This document shows positions 1-7,881 of a stretch of DNA of 64,000 nt, piece after piece; position 1 is the first letter of the stretch; each line of letters starts with the position of its first letter. The DNA is taken from contig CBFHOH010000001.1 in NCBI GenBank assembly GCA_965657335.1, forward strand, positions 359,541-423,540, given 5' to 3'. Both the position numbers and the translations under genes were made by a program. The notes under the pieces were generated by a model that worked only from the letters and a program-made list of their open reading frames with translations, ran no database searches and had not been told where the DNA came from. Origin of the DNA: UBA4582 sp965657335. Its GTDB lineage: Bacteria; Pseudomonadota; Gammaproteobacteria; Pseudomonadales; Azotimanducaceae.

Positions 1-1
1 T

Positions 2-133
2 AACAATGCTTGGTTACTGTACGATGAGGTAGCCCCTAGAATTTCCACAGCGTTTCAGCGTTTTAACAAACCCCCTTCCGTGGTCAAAACGACCATTGGT
101 AAGATATTGCAATTCCCGGGTCGGAAGCGTTAA
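2..133 (+). CDS. C-terminal end of an unidentified protein (cut by window edge)
   Basis: The frame is open from the left edge to a TAA at 131-133 and encodes 43 residues that end in GKILQFPGRKR. The composition is protein-like (aromatic and basic residues, no low complexity). The TTIGKIL stretch faintly recalls the C-terminal lysine loop of acyl-CoA synthetases, but the flanking sequence does not support that assignment. The gene body lies outside the window, so no function is proposed. The opposite-strand frame over the same bases looks like a shadow. Confidence 0.35.
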   Translation, partial: NNAWLLYDEVAPRISTAFQRFNKPPSVVKTTIGKILQFPGRKR

Positions 134-425
134 GCAGAAAGTAAAATAAGCGCCGCGACAACCACAGAAGCAGTAAACGGCGCGTGTTACGAGCTTTTTA
201 AAAGCGAAAAACGGGAATAACCAGCGTCCAATATTCATTTGTTCATTGCGGCGCATCAATCGCTCGGTTTCAGACAGGGCAAGCTGCGTTGAGCAGACCG
301 CCCGCTTCGAATCGCCGAGAGCGTAATGCAGGATGTGCGTTTAAAAAACGAGAACGCCCTTGTTTACAGCCTAGGCCGGGTGAAAGTAGAAATAAAATAA
401 CACTTCGATAATTGAGATATGAAAA

Positions 426-1169
426 ATGGATGAGACAAATTTAGTGACAAGAAACGACGTTGATGGTGTTGCGTATTTGATGCTAAATCGTCCCGACAAG
501 TTAAATGCCCTTACCGTGGGCATGTTTGAAGAGTTGCGGGCACACGTTATTCAGCTAAAGAAAGACGATGATATATCCTGTGTTGTGCTTTCTGGTGCGG
601 GTCGATGTTTTTCCGCCGGCCACGATTTGGCTGATATCGCCGGAGGCGAGCGGGTGCCTTCAAAAGGTTGGCATTCAGAGACACTGCGGATGATGGAGCT
701 ACTACCAAAGCCGGTAATTGCTGCGGTACATGGACATTGTTACACCGGAGCGCTCGAGGTGGCACTCGCAGCTGATTATATTGTTGCAGCAGAAAGTGCT
801 AAGTTTGCTGACACCCATTCAAAGTGGGCGCTCACTCCAGTGTGGGGAATGAGTCAACGGTTACCGAGAAGGGTAGGTGCCAGCACCGCTAAGAAGATGA
901 TGTTTACAGCCGCAACGCTGACTGCTAGCGAGGCACTGAGGGTTGGTCTCGCGGAATGTGTTTTCCCGGACGATACCTTCGAAGAGGAAATTCGAAAGAT
1001 GTGCGCGGGTATTGTCGCTAACTCCGCTTTCTCTCATCAGGCCAACAAAAAGTTGCTCGAGACGACCGATGGCAAAGCACTAGACGCAGGTTTGCAATGG
1101 GAGGTATTTGCCAGTGAAGGGCGTGGTCCGGACATGGAAGAGCGCATCAGCGGCTTTACCAAGAGATAG
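426..1169 (+). CDS. Enoyl-CoA hydratase/isomerase (crotonase) family protein, catalytic glutamates replaced
   Basis: This 247-residue protein has the crotonase fold. The NRPDKLNAL segment (21-29) and SAGHD (63-67) form the CoA-binding and first oxyanion-hole region. GHCYTGALEVAL (103-114) gives the second. Aligned by eye to rat mitochondrial hydratase, the two catalytic glutamates (E144, E164) correspond here to His131 (in FADTHSKW) and Lys157. A classical hydratase mechanism is therefore doubtful. Related FADTH-type crotonases are common and usually annotated only as enoyl-CoA hydratases. It stands alone, with a nitroreductase 175 bp downstream. Family assignment is secure; the reaction is not known. 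Confidence 0.9.
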   Translation: MDETNLVTRNDVDGVAYLMLNRPDKLNALTVGMFEELRAHVIQLKKDDDISCVVLSGAGRCFSAGHDLADIAGGERVPSKGWHSETLRMMELLPKPVIAAVHGHCYTGALEVALAADYIVAAESAKFADTHSKWALTPVWGMSQRLPRRVGASTAKKMMFTAATLTASEALRVGLAECVFPDDTFEEEIRKMCAGIVANSAFSHQANKKLLETTDGKALDAGLQWEVFASEGRGPDMEERISGFTKR

Positions 1170-1343
1170 CTCAGTACGATCCTATGACAGAAGATCGCTG
1201 CGCAATACGCTGAAGCTGAGTTGTTACTAGCACAAGTAGAAGTTGTCCATCGGTAGCAACAGCGGAGGCGTCGATTCAACTAAATTTACCTTTGTCGATG
1301 GAATTTCCCGTACACTATTGTTTTCAACACAGAGAGATTCAAC

Positions 1344-2021
1344 ATGCAGTTTGATGATGTCCTAATGGGACGCCGCAGCATTCGCGGTTATAAACCTGAT
1401 CCGGTGCCGAGAGCGCTGATTGAAGAAATTTTAGCGCTGGCGATGCGCTCACCATCTTCTATGAATACGCAACCATGGAATTTCACCGTCGTATCTGGCG
1501 AACCCTTAAATCGTATTCGTGCCGGTAACACGGAGCGTAACCTAGCCGGGGTGCCGCACTCACGTGAATTTCGTATCGGACAGGCTTTTGCTGGGCAGCA
1601 TCGTGATCGTCAGGTTGGCGTTGCGAAGCAACTATTCGCGGCGATGGGCATCGAGCGTGAAGACAAAGCTGGGCGCCAGGATTGGGTGCTGCGGGGGTTT
1701 AGACAGTTTGATGCACCTGTTTGCGTCATTATCACCTACGACCGCGAACTGGCAGATAGCGATGATACGGCTTTTGATTGCGGCGCAGTCACGACAGCAT
1801 TAGTAAACGCAGCTTGGTCGCGTGGTCTCGGCGCAGTAATAAATAGCCAAGGTATCATGCAGTCGCCGGTCGTGCGCGAACATGCCGGAATTGCTGAGGA
1901 CCAAGTAATTATGAAAGCAGTTGCGCTGGGCTGGCCTGATGAAGATTTTCCAGCTAACGCCGTAGTTTCGGTGCGTAAAAGCGTGCAAGAAGGTGCCCGC
2001 TTTTTAGGGTTTGATGAATGA
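1344..2021 (+). CDS. Nitroreductase family FMN-dependent oxidoreductase
   Basis: This 225-residue protein has the nitroreductase fold. The N-terminal RRSIRGYKPDPVP motif (residues 10-22) and SPSSMNTQPWNF (36-47) bind FMN phosphate and the isoalloxazine ring. GLGAVINSQGI followed by a C-terminal ALGWPDE segment completes the FMN site. The family reduces nitroaromatics, quinones, enones or flavins with NAD(P)H as a homodimer. The closest recognisable subgroup is the long type carrying a QDWVLRGFRQFDAPV segment, seen in proteobacterial catabolic clusters. An exported deacylase gene starts 21 bp downstream, so the two may be cotranscribed. Substrate unknown. Confidence 0.9.
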   Translation: MQFDDVLMGRRSIRGYKPDPVPRALIEEILALAMRSPSSMNTQPWNFTVVSGEPLNRIRAGNTERNLAGVPHSREFRIGQAFAGQHRDRQVGVAKQLFAAMGIEREDKAGRQDWVLRGFRQFDAPVCVIITYDRELADSDDTAFDCGAVTTALVNAAWSRGLGAVINSQGIMQSPVVREHAGIAEDQVIMKAVALGWPDEDFPANAVVSVRKSVQEGARFLGFDE

Positions 2022-2042
2022 TCAACAGAAGATAGAGGGTCA

Positions 2043-3185
2043 ATGGACGGCATGGCGATTAATCCTGTGCGCACGGAAGTAAAAAGTAGTCATTGGCTTG
2101 TAGTGCTGTTGGTGCTTGCGGCGCTGGCCTCTCAGGGCGGCGCTGCGTCTACACTTGATCTAAATGATAATGTTTGGAAACCATTCGAACTACTGCAACT
2201 GACTGTCGAGCCCGGTTCGCAAGTCAGTGGCAAGTTAGCCGTAAATGCGGGTGCAGACGGTGTTGCGGCGTTCATTCCTGTTACTGTGCTTCACGGAAGT
2301 AAGCCAGGGCCAGTACTCTCTCTCGTAGCCGGTATTCACGGGTCCGAGTATGCGCCCATACTCGCTATGCAACGCTTACCTCCCCTGCTAAACCCAGCAG
2401 AGATATCGGGTACCATCATCATCGTTCACATCGCGAACCTGCCCGCATTTCAGGGCCGGACAGTATATTTCGGGCCAAGTGATCTAAAAAATCTGAATCG
2501 ATCCTTTCCCGGTGATCCAACTGGCACCGTCACAGAGCGCATTGCTAACGTACTCACTCAGGCAGTGATGCTGCGTTCAGACTACTTCGTAGACATCCAT
2601 GCGGGTGATGCCAACGAAAGCTTGCGGCCGTCTTATACGGCGTATTATCGCGAAGCCGGCGGAGAAAATGTTATTTCGGAATCAAAGCGAATGGCGGTCG
2701 CGTTCGGTTTACAGACGGTTGTACAATTTTCAGGGTCGTACGAAAATCTTGAAGACGCGATCTATACGAGTGCGCAAGCAGTCACGCGAGGTATCCCTGC
2801 AATTGATGTAGAGTCAGGTGAGCTTGGCTCCGTCGACGATGTCTTTACTGATCCGATCATCGAGGGCACATTAAATTTGCTCAGAGAATTAGATATGTTG
2901 GCGGGCCCATCTCGCACCTCAGATAATCCGCTGTTTGTCTCTAAGCGTGCAAGAGTATTCAGTCAGCACGAGGGCATCTGGCATGCCAGCCCGCTTGTAA
3001 ACACTGGTGACTATGTGACTAAGGGGACAAAGCTGGGTTCGATCACTGATTACTTCGGAAATCAGTTGCAAACCGTTGTTGCGCCAGCATCGGGTTTACT
3101 CCTCATACTCTTTGGGACTCCACCGGTGAATAAGGGCGATAATATTGTCGTGATCGGCGAAGTGCCTGAAGCTACCGATCAGTGA
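2043..3185 (+). CDS. Exported succinylglutamate desuccinylase/aspartoacylase-family zinc deacylase
   Basis: This 380-residue protein has a hydrophobic signal or anchor segment at about residues 19-35. It is followed by an M14-like zinc carboxypeptidase/deacylase domain. The metal ligands visible are H99 and E102 in GIHGSEY and H186 in DIHAGD. N152-R153 in NLNRSFPG matches the substrate-carboxylate site. The DVESGELG segment probably supplies the catalytic glutamate. The C-terminal third is a beta-rich barrel domain as in the AstE/AspA family. The start at 2043 is preceded by GAGGG; ATG 2052 is an alternative. The family hydrolyses N-acyl amino acids or small amides. An exported location suggests action on external substrates. 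Confidence 0.85.
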   Translation: MDGMAINPVRTEVKSSHWLVVLLVLAALASQGGAASTLDLNDNVWKPFELLQLTVEPGSQVSGKLAVNAGADGVAAFIPVTVLHGSKPGPVLSLVAGIHGSEYAPILAMQRLPPLLNPAEISGTIIIVHIANLPAFQGRTVYFGPSDLKNLNRSFPGDPTGTVTERIANVLTQAVMLRSDYFVDIHAGDANESLRPSYTAYYREAGGENVISESKRMAVAFGLQTVVQFSGSYENLEDAIYTSAQAVTRGIPAIDVESGELGSVDDVFTDPIIEGTLNLLRELDMLAGPSRTSDNPLFVSKRARVFSQHEGIWHASPLVNTGDYVTKGTKLGSITDYFGNQLQTVVAPASGLLLILFGTPPVNKGDNIVVIGEVPEATDQ

Positions 3186-3357
3186 GTAGGAGAGTATAAA
3201 GTGATCCAGACGAGTTGCATTGCACCTGCCTTTTAGCGCCTGTTGCGGCTCAATGCGCGAACCTATTCACAGGGAAGTGATGTTAAGAATAGTCTCGGGT
3301 TGCACCGCAAGTTAGTGGTCAAGAGCACCCGTTAACCCGCGCTAATCCAAACCCTAG

Positions 3358-3388
3358 CTATTGTCGTATATTTACCGCAAGACAATAG
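3358..3388. promoter_or_regulatory. Inverted repeat upstream of the small membrane protein/HiPIP operon
   Basis: Perfect 8-bp arms CTATTGTC (3358-3365) and GACAATAG (3381-3388) are separated by 15 bp that contain a TATATT -10-like hexamer (3367-3372). The repeat ends 12 bp before the start codon at 3401, just ahead of the AGGAAAG ribosome-binding site. It could be an operator spanning the -10 element or a leader stem-loop. Its function is inferred. Confidence 0.4.
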
Positions 3389-3400
3389 TGAGGAAAGAAA

Positions 3401-3535
3401 ATGTCAATTGTCATCGTGTTAATCGGTAGTCTGGTTGCCTTTCATTTGTTCAACCGGCCCTCGAAACTAGATGTTGTTCCCATACGTAGCAATTCAATAC
3501 CACAGAAACTTCCCGTCGATGACAGGAGCTGGTAG
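3401..3535 (+). CDS. Small membrane protein (44 aa) upstream of HiPIP
   Basis: ATG at 3401 follows a good ribosome-binding site (GAGGAAAG). The frame encodes MSIVIVLIGSLVAFHLFNRP, a single hydrophobic segment at residues 2-16, then a short polar tail ending at TAG 3533-3535. The stop region supplies the TAGGAGA ribosome-binding site of the HiPIP gene that starts at 3544, so the two are probably translated from one message. No family was recognised. A role in anchoring or assembling the downstream electron carrier is possible but is only inference from position. Confidence 0.5.
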   Translation: MSIVIVLIGSLVAFHLFNRPSKLDVVPIRSNSIPQKLPVDDRSW

Positions 3536-3543
3536 GAGATACC

Positions 3544-3852
3544 ATGATTAAACGAAGAAATTTATTGAAATCGGCGACTGCTTTGGCGGCACTTCCGCTG
3601 ATTGCTGGTACTGCAAGGGCAAATACCCCTGTGAGCTTATCTGACCCTGCCGTAGTCGCACTGAAGTACGTCGAAGATGCCACCGACGCAGTTCGCACTG
3701 ACAAAATGGGGTTCAAAGGGGACGGACAGCTCTGTTCGAACTGCCGTTTCTACGCGAAGACCGATGACGTTTGGGGCGGATGCGCGTTATTCCAAAACAA
3801 GCTAGTTAAGGGCGCAGGATGGTGTAACGGTTGGGTTCCGCTAGCAAACTAG
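3544..3852 (+). CDS. High-potential iron-sulfur protein (HiPIP)
   Basis: This 102-residue precursor starts with a twin-arginine signal (KRRNLLKSATALAALPLIAG, cleavage near ARA-N), as expected for a cofactor-loaded periplasmic electron carrier. The mature part carries the HiPIP cysteine pattern: C64 and C67 in CSNCRFY, C80 in GGCALF and C94 in GWCNGW. These four bind one cubane [4Fe-4S]3+/2+ cluster. HiPIPs shuttle electrons from the bc1 complex or other donors to terminal oxidases or reductases. The ribosome-binding site TAGGAGA overlaps the stop of the small upstream gene. The TAG stop overlaps a GTG start of the next gene (TAGTG). Assignment is secure; its redox partner is unknown. Confidence 0.95.
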   Translation: MIKRRNLLKSATALAALPLIAGTARANTPVSLSDPAVVALKYVEDATDAVRTDKMGFKGDGQLCSNCRFYAKTDDVWGGCALFQNKLVKGAGWCNGWVPLAN

Positions 3853-4592
3853 TGGCCGAAAAACCCAAGACAGCGAGTCTTAAAGTGCCAAGCGTGCTGC
3901 TAATTACCGGCAGTACGATTGGCGCGGCCTTGGCGCACTCCCTAGCTGAGGAAGATGAAGTAGAGCGCATTTGGCTCACCTGGCGGTCATCTAAACCAGT
4001 CGTTAGTTCAGACAAGATTATATGCATTCAGATGGACGCTTGTGTCGAGCAAGAGGTTGCTGCGGTGTTCGATCGGGTGCAAAAGCTAGATGGCATCATC
4101 AACACGATCGGTTTGTTACACGGCGATAATGTCAATCCAGAAAAAAGCATTACTAGACTAGATCCGTCCTCGCTAGAAAAGACCCTTGCGGTCAATGTAA
4201 CGCCGACACTCTTACTCGCCAAGTATGCACGAAAAGTGCTCAAGGATAGTGGTCGGTCCTGGTTTGCCTCGATATCGGGCCGGGTAGGATCGATTAGCGA
4301 TAACGAGCTCGGCGGTTGGTACAGCTATCGCGCGTCGAAAGCAGCACTGAACATGGCCCTCAAAACTTTAGCCATCGAGTGGCGCTTCGCGCTGCCAAGA
4401 TGTACCGTGGCTTCTCTGCATCCGGGCACCGTCCGAAGTCCGTTGTCTGAACCCTTTACCAAGCGCGCTACACCAGAAAAGCTTTTTACACCGGCTGAAA
4501 GTGCAGCGCATCTCAAAAAAGTGCTGCTTGGCATATCGCCGGCCGAGAGTGGACGCTTTTGGTCGTGGGATGGCGCAGAAATTCCGTGGTAA
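3852..4592 (+). CDS. Short-chain dehydrogenase/reductase, CsgA-like
   Basis: This is an SDR of about 246 residues if it starts at GTG 3852, which overlaps the HiPIP stop. A TTG at 3831 is the other possibility. The nucleotide-binding glycine motif is degenerate (LLITGSTIGAALA instead of TGxxxGIG). The NNAG motif reads NTIG. The catalytic motif YSYRASK with the upstream SISGRVGS serine is intact, and HPGTVRSPLS follows as in C-factor-type SDRs. Such SDRs are often found beside FAD-oxidoreductase and lipocalin genes in proteobacterial light- or oxidative-stress clusters, matching the genes downstream. Substrate unknown. Confidence 0.85.
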   Translation: MAEKPKTASLKVPSVLLITGSTIGAALAHSLAEEDEVERIWLTWRSSKPVVSSDKIICIQMDACVEQEVAAVFDRVQKLDGIINTIGLLHGDNVNPEKSITRLDPSSLEKTLAVNVTPTLLLAKYARKVLKDSGRSWFASISGRVGSISDNELGGWYSYRASKAALNMALKTLAIEWRFALPRCTVASLHPGTVRSPLSEPFTKRATPEKLFTPAESAAHLKKVLLGISPAESGRFWSWDGAEIPW

Positions 4593-4756
4593 ATATGGTC
4601 CTCAGGCTCAATCCTTGCGTACAAATTAGAAGGTAGAAGATATCGTGAACCTCCTAACGTGTGTTGGGGCTCATGTATGTCTTCAAATGAGCAAAAGCGA
4701 TACCACACGGCAAAGCAGTTGAAGCGGTGAAAGGGTATCAAACGCTGGAGTTAGCA

Positions 4757-4951
4757 ATGAGTGTTTTCAATATATTTAAGCGCGACCCGGAAAAGAAATT
4801 AAGGAAGGAATACCATCTTAAGCTCGAAAAAGCGCTTCATGCCCAGCGAAACGGCAACATTCTCGAATATTCTTTTCTCACCTCCGAGGCAGAGGCGGTA
4901 AGAGAAAAGCTAGAAGAAGTAACCGCTCAAAATCAGGCAAATGGCCAATAA
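4757..4951 (+). CDS. DUF6435-like small protein
   Basis: The preferred start is ATG 4757, preceded by GGAG at good spacing, and gives a 64-residue protein. It opens with MSVFNIFKRDPEKKL and continues as a charged, amphipathic helix (KEYHLKLEKALHAQRNGNI, then EAEAVREKLEE). This matches my memory of the small DUF6435 family of gammaproteobacteria, whose function is unknown. Its end overlaps the start of the FAD oxidoreductase at 4941 by 11 bp, which indicates translational coupling. Confidence 0.7.
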   Translation: MSVFNIFKRDPEKKLRKEYHLKLEKALHAQRNGNILEYSFLTSEAEAVREKLEEVTAQNQANGQ

Positions 4952-5930
4952 ACACCCGACTGCGATTATCGGAAGCGGTATAGCAGGGGTTACCTTAGCC
5001 CGTCTCCTAACAGAATCTAACCCTGAAACGGAAATCTCGTTGTTTGAAAAGAGCCGAGGAGTTGGTGGCCGAATGGCCACCCGTTACTCAGCAGCGATGG
5101 AATACGATCACGGGGCGCAGTTTTTCACTGTACGAGGCAGTCGCTTCAAGAAGTTTCTCTCGGCGTACGAAGATGCCTACGCAGTTTGGCCAGCCGCGAC
5201 AACCACGCTGTCGCCAAGCCGCAAAGCGTACTCTCGACTTTGGTACGAACCGCACTACGTGGGCACGCCCAAGATGAACTCGCTCTGCAAGAAAATTGCA
5301 GAAAATTTACACGTTCATTTGAATCAAAAGGTCGTCCAAATACATGGCGCACCCGGCCGTTGGTTTCTGGAAAGTGAAAACACCTGTTTCGGACCTTTTA
5401 GCTGGATTGTTTCAACAGCGCCTGCTCCACAAACCCAACAAATTTTTAATAATTCCGCGCTTGACGCACCCTACGACGCGGCTTTTGCACTCATGGTGCC
5501 TACGGTAAAGAGACCAGATTTTGACGGCGCAGTGGTGCAGGATTCGCCCATCGCCTGGCTAGCAGTGACCTCATCGAAACCGCAACGGGACCGATCCCAG
5601 CAAGCGGGTATAGTGGCTCACTCGCATCCGGAATGGACGGCAAGGCATCTTGAACTGCCGCCAGAAGAAGTAAAAGACAGGATGTTTGAAGCGCTCGGAG
5701 AGCTTGGAATAGAGGGTCTTGACAGAGATTCTGCCATGCTCCACCTCTGGCGCTTTGCAAGGCCACGCGCGGCTGGCGCTAAGCCGTTTTATGCTGATTC
5801 ACACAAGCAGTTAGCGGCCTGCGGTGACGGGTTTGTCGGCGATACGGTCGAAAGTGCGTTTGAAAGTGCGTACGAGCTTTTCCTGAGGTTGCGGACTGGC
5901 ATTGGTCGGGATGTTGTCCGCAGTGACTAG
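4941..5930 (+). CDS. NAD(P)/FAD-dependent oxidoreductase, renalase/amine-oxidase-like
   Basis: This 329-residue flavoprotein has an N-terminal dinucleotide-binding motif IIGSGIAGVTLARLL (residues 9-23). EKSRGVGGRMATR (36-48) binds FAD as in renalase and monoamine-oxidase-type enzymes. The C-terminal ACGDGFVGDTVESAFESA is the closing FAD-ribityl motif. No signal peptide is present, so it is cytoplasmic. The gene overlaps the DUF6435-like gene and follows the SDR. This SDR, DUF6435, FAD-protein order fits a conserved stress-type gene group. The substrate is unknown; renalase-type oxidation of dihydronicotinamide isomers is one possibility. Confidence 0.85.
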   Translation: MANKHPTAIIGSGIAGVTLARLLTESNPETEISLFEKSRGVGGRMATRYSAAMEYDHGAQFFTVRGSRFKKFLSAYEDAYAVWPAATTTLSPSRKAYSRLWYEPHYVGTPKMNSLCKKIAENLHVHLNQKVVQIHGAPGRWFLESENTCFGPFSWIVSTAPAPQTQQIFNNSALDAPYDAAFALMVPTVKRPDFDGAVVQDSPIAWLAVTSSKPQRDRSQQAGIVAHSHPEWTARHLELPPEEVKDRMFEALGELGIEGLDRDSAMLHLWRFARPRAAGAKPFYADSHKQLAACGDGFVGDTVESAFESAYELFLRLRTGIGRDVVRSD

Positions 5931-5955
5931 TCTTAAACCGTTCCGTGTTGTGGTA

Positions 5956-6414
5956 CTACTGCATTCGTGAAGAGTAGTCCCATGTGGAGAGGGAAACAGG
6001 TTTTATCTCGATGGTGGTTTCTTCCGCTGCCCTACTTAAGAGCCATTGGGAAAGCGATGAGTCAGTGCCGCCAAGGTGTCGGTTCATAAGGAGATTGAGT
6101 AATTCGGTTCCGTCCTCGTTTTTCAGCACAACCGACCCCCGACCTCTAACACCTTTATAAGGCGGCTGATTAGGTGAAATATCGAAGCTGCAGAAGGGAT
6201 GCTTAAACAAGGATTTAATGAGTTCACTTTTCTCGTGAGAGATACAACGAATTAGTCCAGCGGAAGCGTCATAGCTGAACCAAACCGAACAAAGTAGGGG
6301 ATAATCAGCGCCACCAACAGCGATACGCATTGGTGTGACCGTTTCTGCTAAATATGTCTCGAGACGCGTTAGCGACCAAGGACCGTTTATTCGAATATCC
6401 ATGCAAGCGACCAT
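5956..6414 (-). CDS. Pyridoxamine 5'-phosphate oxidase-like (PPOX fold) protein
   Basis: This 152-residue protein resembles the split-barrel flavin-binding family: LCSVWFSYDASAGLIRCISHEKSELIKSL, then PFCSFDISPNQPPYKGVRGRGSV. The second strand contains the usual NQPPYKGVRGRG loop that follows the barrel strands. Such proteins bind FMN, F420 or haem, and most have no assigned substrate. It lies convergent to the FAD oxidoreductase and divergent from the lipocalin gene. ATG 6414 is used, with ATG 6402 as an alternative; neither has a clear ribosome-binding site. Confidence 0.7.
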   Translation of the reverse strand: MVACMDIRINGPWSLTRLETYLAETVTPMRIAVGGADYPLLCSVWFSYDASAGLIRCISHEKSELIKSLFKHPFCSFDISPNQPPYKGVRGRGSVVLKNEDGTELLNLLMNRHLGGTDSSLSQWLLSRAAEETTIEIKPVSLSTWDYSSRMQ

Positions 6415-6664
6415 ATGTCATCTGCTGCAATCTGGCTAGCATATGTAGACAAATGTTTGATTTTTATTGCGTGCGTCTGGCCTACAGAGCGGTATTCATC
6501 TCTGAAGGCCAGATGCGAGATCGCGGACATTATCGGTTCCCACACAACACATATTTTGATCCTTTTCCCCACAAGTCTCGTAAGAGTCATTGTAAACATG
6601 CAACCGAAGAGAGCGCGATTTGAAAGTCCTCGTGTGGGGACCCGTAGTTTTGCGTCATTAGCTT

Positions 6665-7138
6665 ATGAAAACGGCAAAAAACCTTGAAATAGAGAAATTC
6701 ATGGGAGACTGGTACGTAGTAGCCAACATTCCTACATATTTCGAAGCGAAGGCTTTCAATCCGGTAGAGCGGTATCGGCTTAGCAAGAGCGGTAAAATTG
6801 AAACGACCTTCGCCTTTAACGTCGGGTCTGCTGCCGGTCCGAGTAAGGAAATCAATGCGACGGGCGTAGTAAAGGACCCGGCCAATCCTGCTGTATGGGG
6901 TATGCAGTTCCTATGGCCTCTGTCTGCAGACTACAGAGTAATGTTTGTTGATGCTGACTATCAGCACACAGTAGTCGGCAGAGAAAAGCGCGATTTCCTG
7001 TGGATTATGTCTCGAGATCAACCTGTTGCCGTCGATGAGTTAGACATGCTGATAGATCTGGCCGTAGAAGAAGGGTACGAGCGGCAAAAAATTCTCCTGA
7101 CAAATTGGCAAAAACCAGAACTCAGGAGAGCGGGCTAA
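6665..7138 (+). CDS. Lipocalin family protein (Blc-like), without export signal
   Basis: The 157-residue protein carries the lipocalin signature FMGDWYVVANIPTYFE near the N terminus (residues 13-28). NPVERYRLSKSGKIETTFAFN, WGMQFLWPLSADYRVMFVD and the C-terminal DFLWIMSRDQPV are typical of bacterial Blc-type lipocalins. Unlike Blc it has no signal peptide or lipobox. An in-frame TAG at 6659-6661 lies only one codon upstream of the ATG, so no extension is possible. The protein should be cytosolic unless there is a frame error. The next gene starts inside its stop codon (TAATG), indicating an operon with the exported protein and DedA. Confidence 0.88.
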   Translation: MKTAKNLEIEKFMGDWYVVANIPTYFEAKAFNPVERYRLSKSGKIETTFAFNVGSAAGPSKEINATGVVKDPANPAVWGMQFLWPLSADYRVMFVDADYQHTVVGREKRDFLWIMSRDQPVAVDELDMLIDLAVEEGYERQKILLTNWQKPELRRAG

Positions 7139-7881
7139 TGAAATTTTTAAGAAGATCTTTGTATCTAGCTTTATTACTTTGCTGTACGAACGCAAAGGGG
7201 ATTGTTGGCACCCAAAACCTGATCGGCGTGGCGCGTGATAGCAACGAACAAGTGCTCTACATAGAGCACCACCAGTACCTCGACTCTGGCGAACATCTGA
7301 TCAACTACTACTCGCCTGAACTCACTTTGCTCGTCGAGAAAAAACTTAGTTACCCGGGCTTGCCTCACCATCCGGACATCGTTCAGTCCGACATTTTGAA
7401 CGACATTGAGATAACAATGCAGTCTCGCATGAGTTATCTGCAGGTTGTAAGGGAGCAGGCTGAAGAAAGTAGCAGTTGGAATTTCGAACTCACGCCGAAC
7501 GTCGTCGTCGATGCCGGCTTTGATGGTTACATAAGAAATGCATGGTCAGAACTGTCACCGCGCGAGACGAAGATCGTGAGTTTCGCGGTGGCGGGTCAAA
7601 GCAGGCTGATCAAAATGAAGATACGGGACCAAGGATTTGAGAACGGCCGTCGAATATTCACGATAGAACCGAAGAATTGGTTGGTAAAAATGATTGTGCC
7701 TCGCATACGCCTCGAGTATTCATCTGAAAGACAGCTCGTTCGATATGAGGGGCTTTCAAACATCAAAGCGTTTCAGGAAAACGGCATGAGTGTCGTTGAC
7801 ATCCAATTTAAGCCCTGGCAAGGACAGTTACCTTCGCTCGCTTCAGATATCACGAGTGATATTTCGGATAGCCGTCTGTGA
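7138..7881 (+). CDS. Exported protein of unknown function (lipocalin-DedA operon)
   Basis: ATG 7138 overlaps the lipocalin TAA and gives 247 residues. The N terminus MKFLRRSLYLALLLCCTNAKG is a likely signal peptide (positive charges, hydrophobic core, CCTNAKG cleavage region). The rest is soluble and beta-rich, with EHHQYLDSGEHLINYYSPELTLLVEKKLSYPG early and FTIEPKNWLVKMIVPRIRLEYSSERQLVRYEGLSNI later. The mix resembles outer-membrane-lipid or polymer-binding periplasmic proteins, but no family is recognised. The stop overlaps the GTG start of the DedA gene (GTGA), so the three genes are tightly coupled. Confidence 0.75.
   Translation: MKFLRRSLYLALLLCCTNAKGIVGTQNLIGVARDSNEQVLYIEHHQYLDSGEHLINYYSPELTLLVEKKLSYPGLPHHPDIVQSDILNDIEITMQSRMSYLQVVREQAEESSSWNFELTPNVVVDAGFDGYIRNAWSELSPRETKIVSFAVAGQSRLIKMKIRDQGFENGRRIFTIEPKNWLVKMIVPRIRLEYSSERQLVRYEGLSNIKAFQENGMSVVDIQFKPWQGQLPSLASDITSDISDSRL

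Noticed and set aside
150..183. Possible terminator with GCGCCG and CGGCGC arms after the first partial gene
   Set aside because: The arms are only 6 bp and the loop is 22 nt, so the structure is too weak to call.
14..259. 81-codon minus-strand frame at the left edge
   Set aside because: It lies over the end of the plus-strand partial frame, has no ribosome-binding site and shows no family pattern.
6415..6687. Plus-strand frames between the divergent PPOX-like and lipocalin genes
   Set aside because: No ribosome-binding site, no recognisable family, and they cross the lipocalin start. They more likely reflect promoter DNA.
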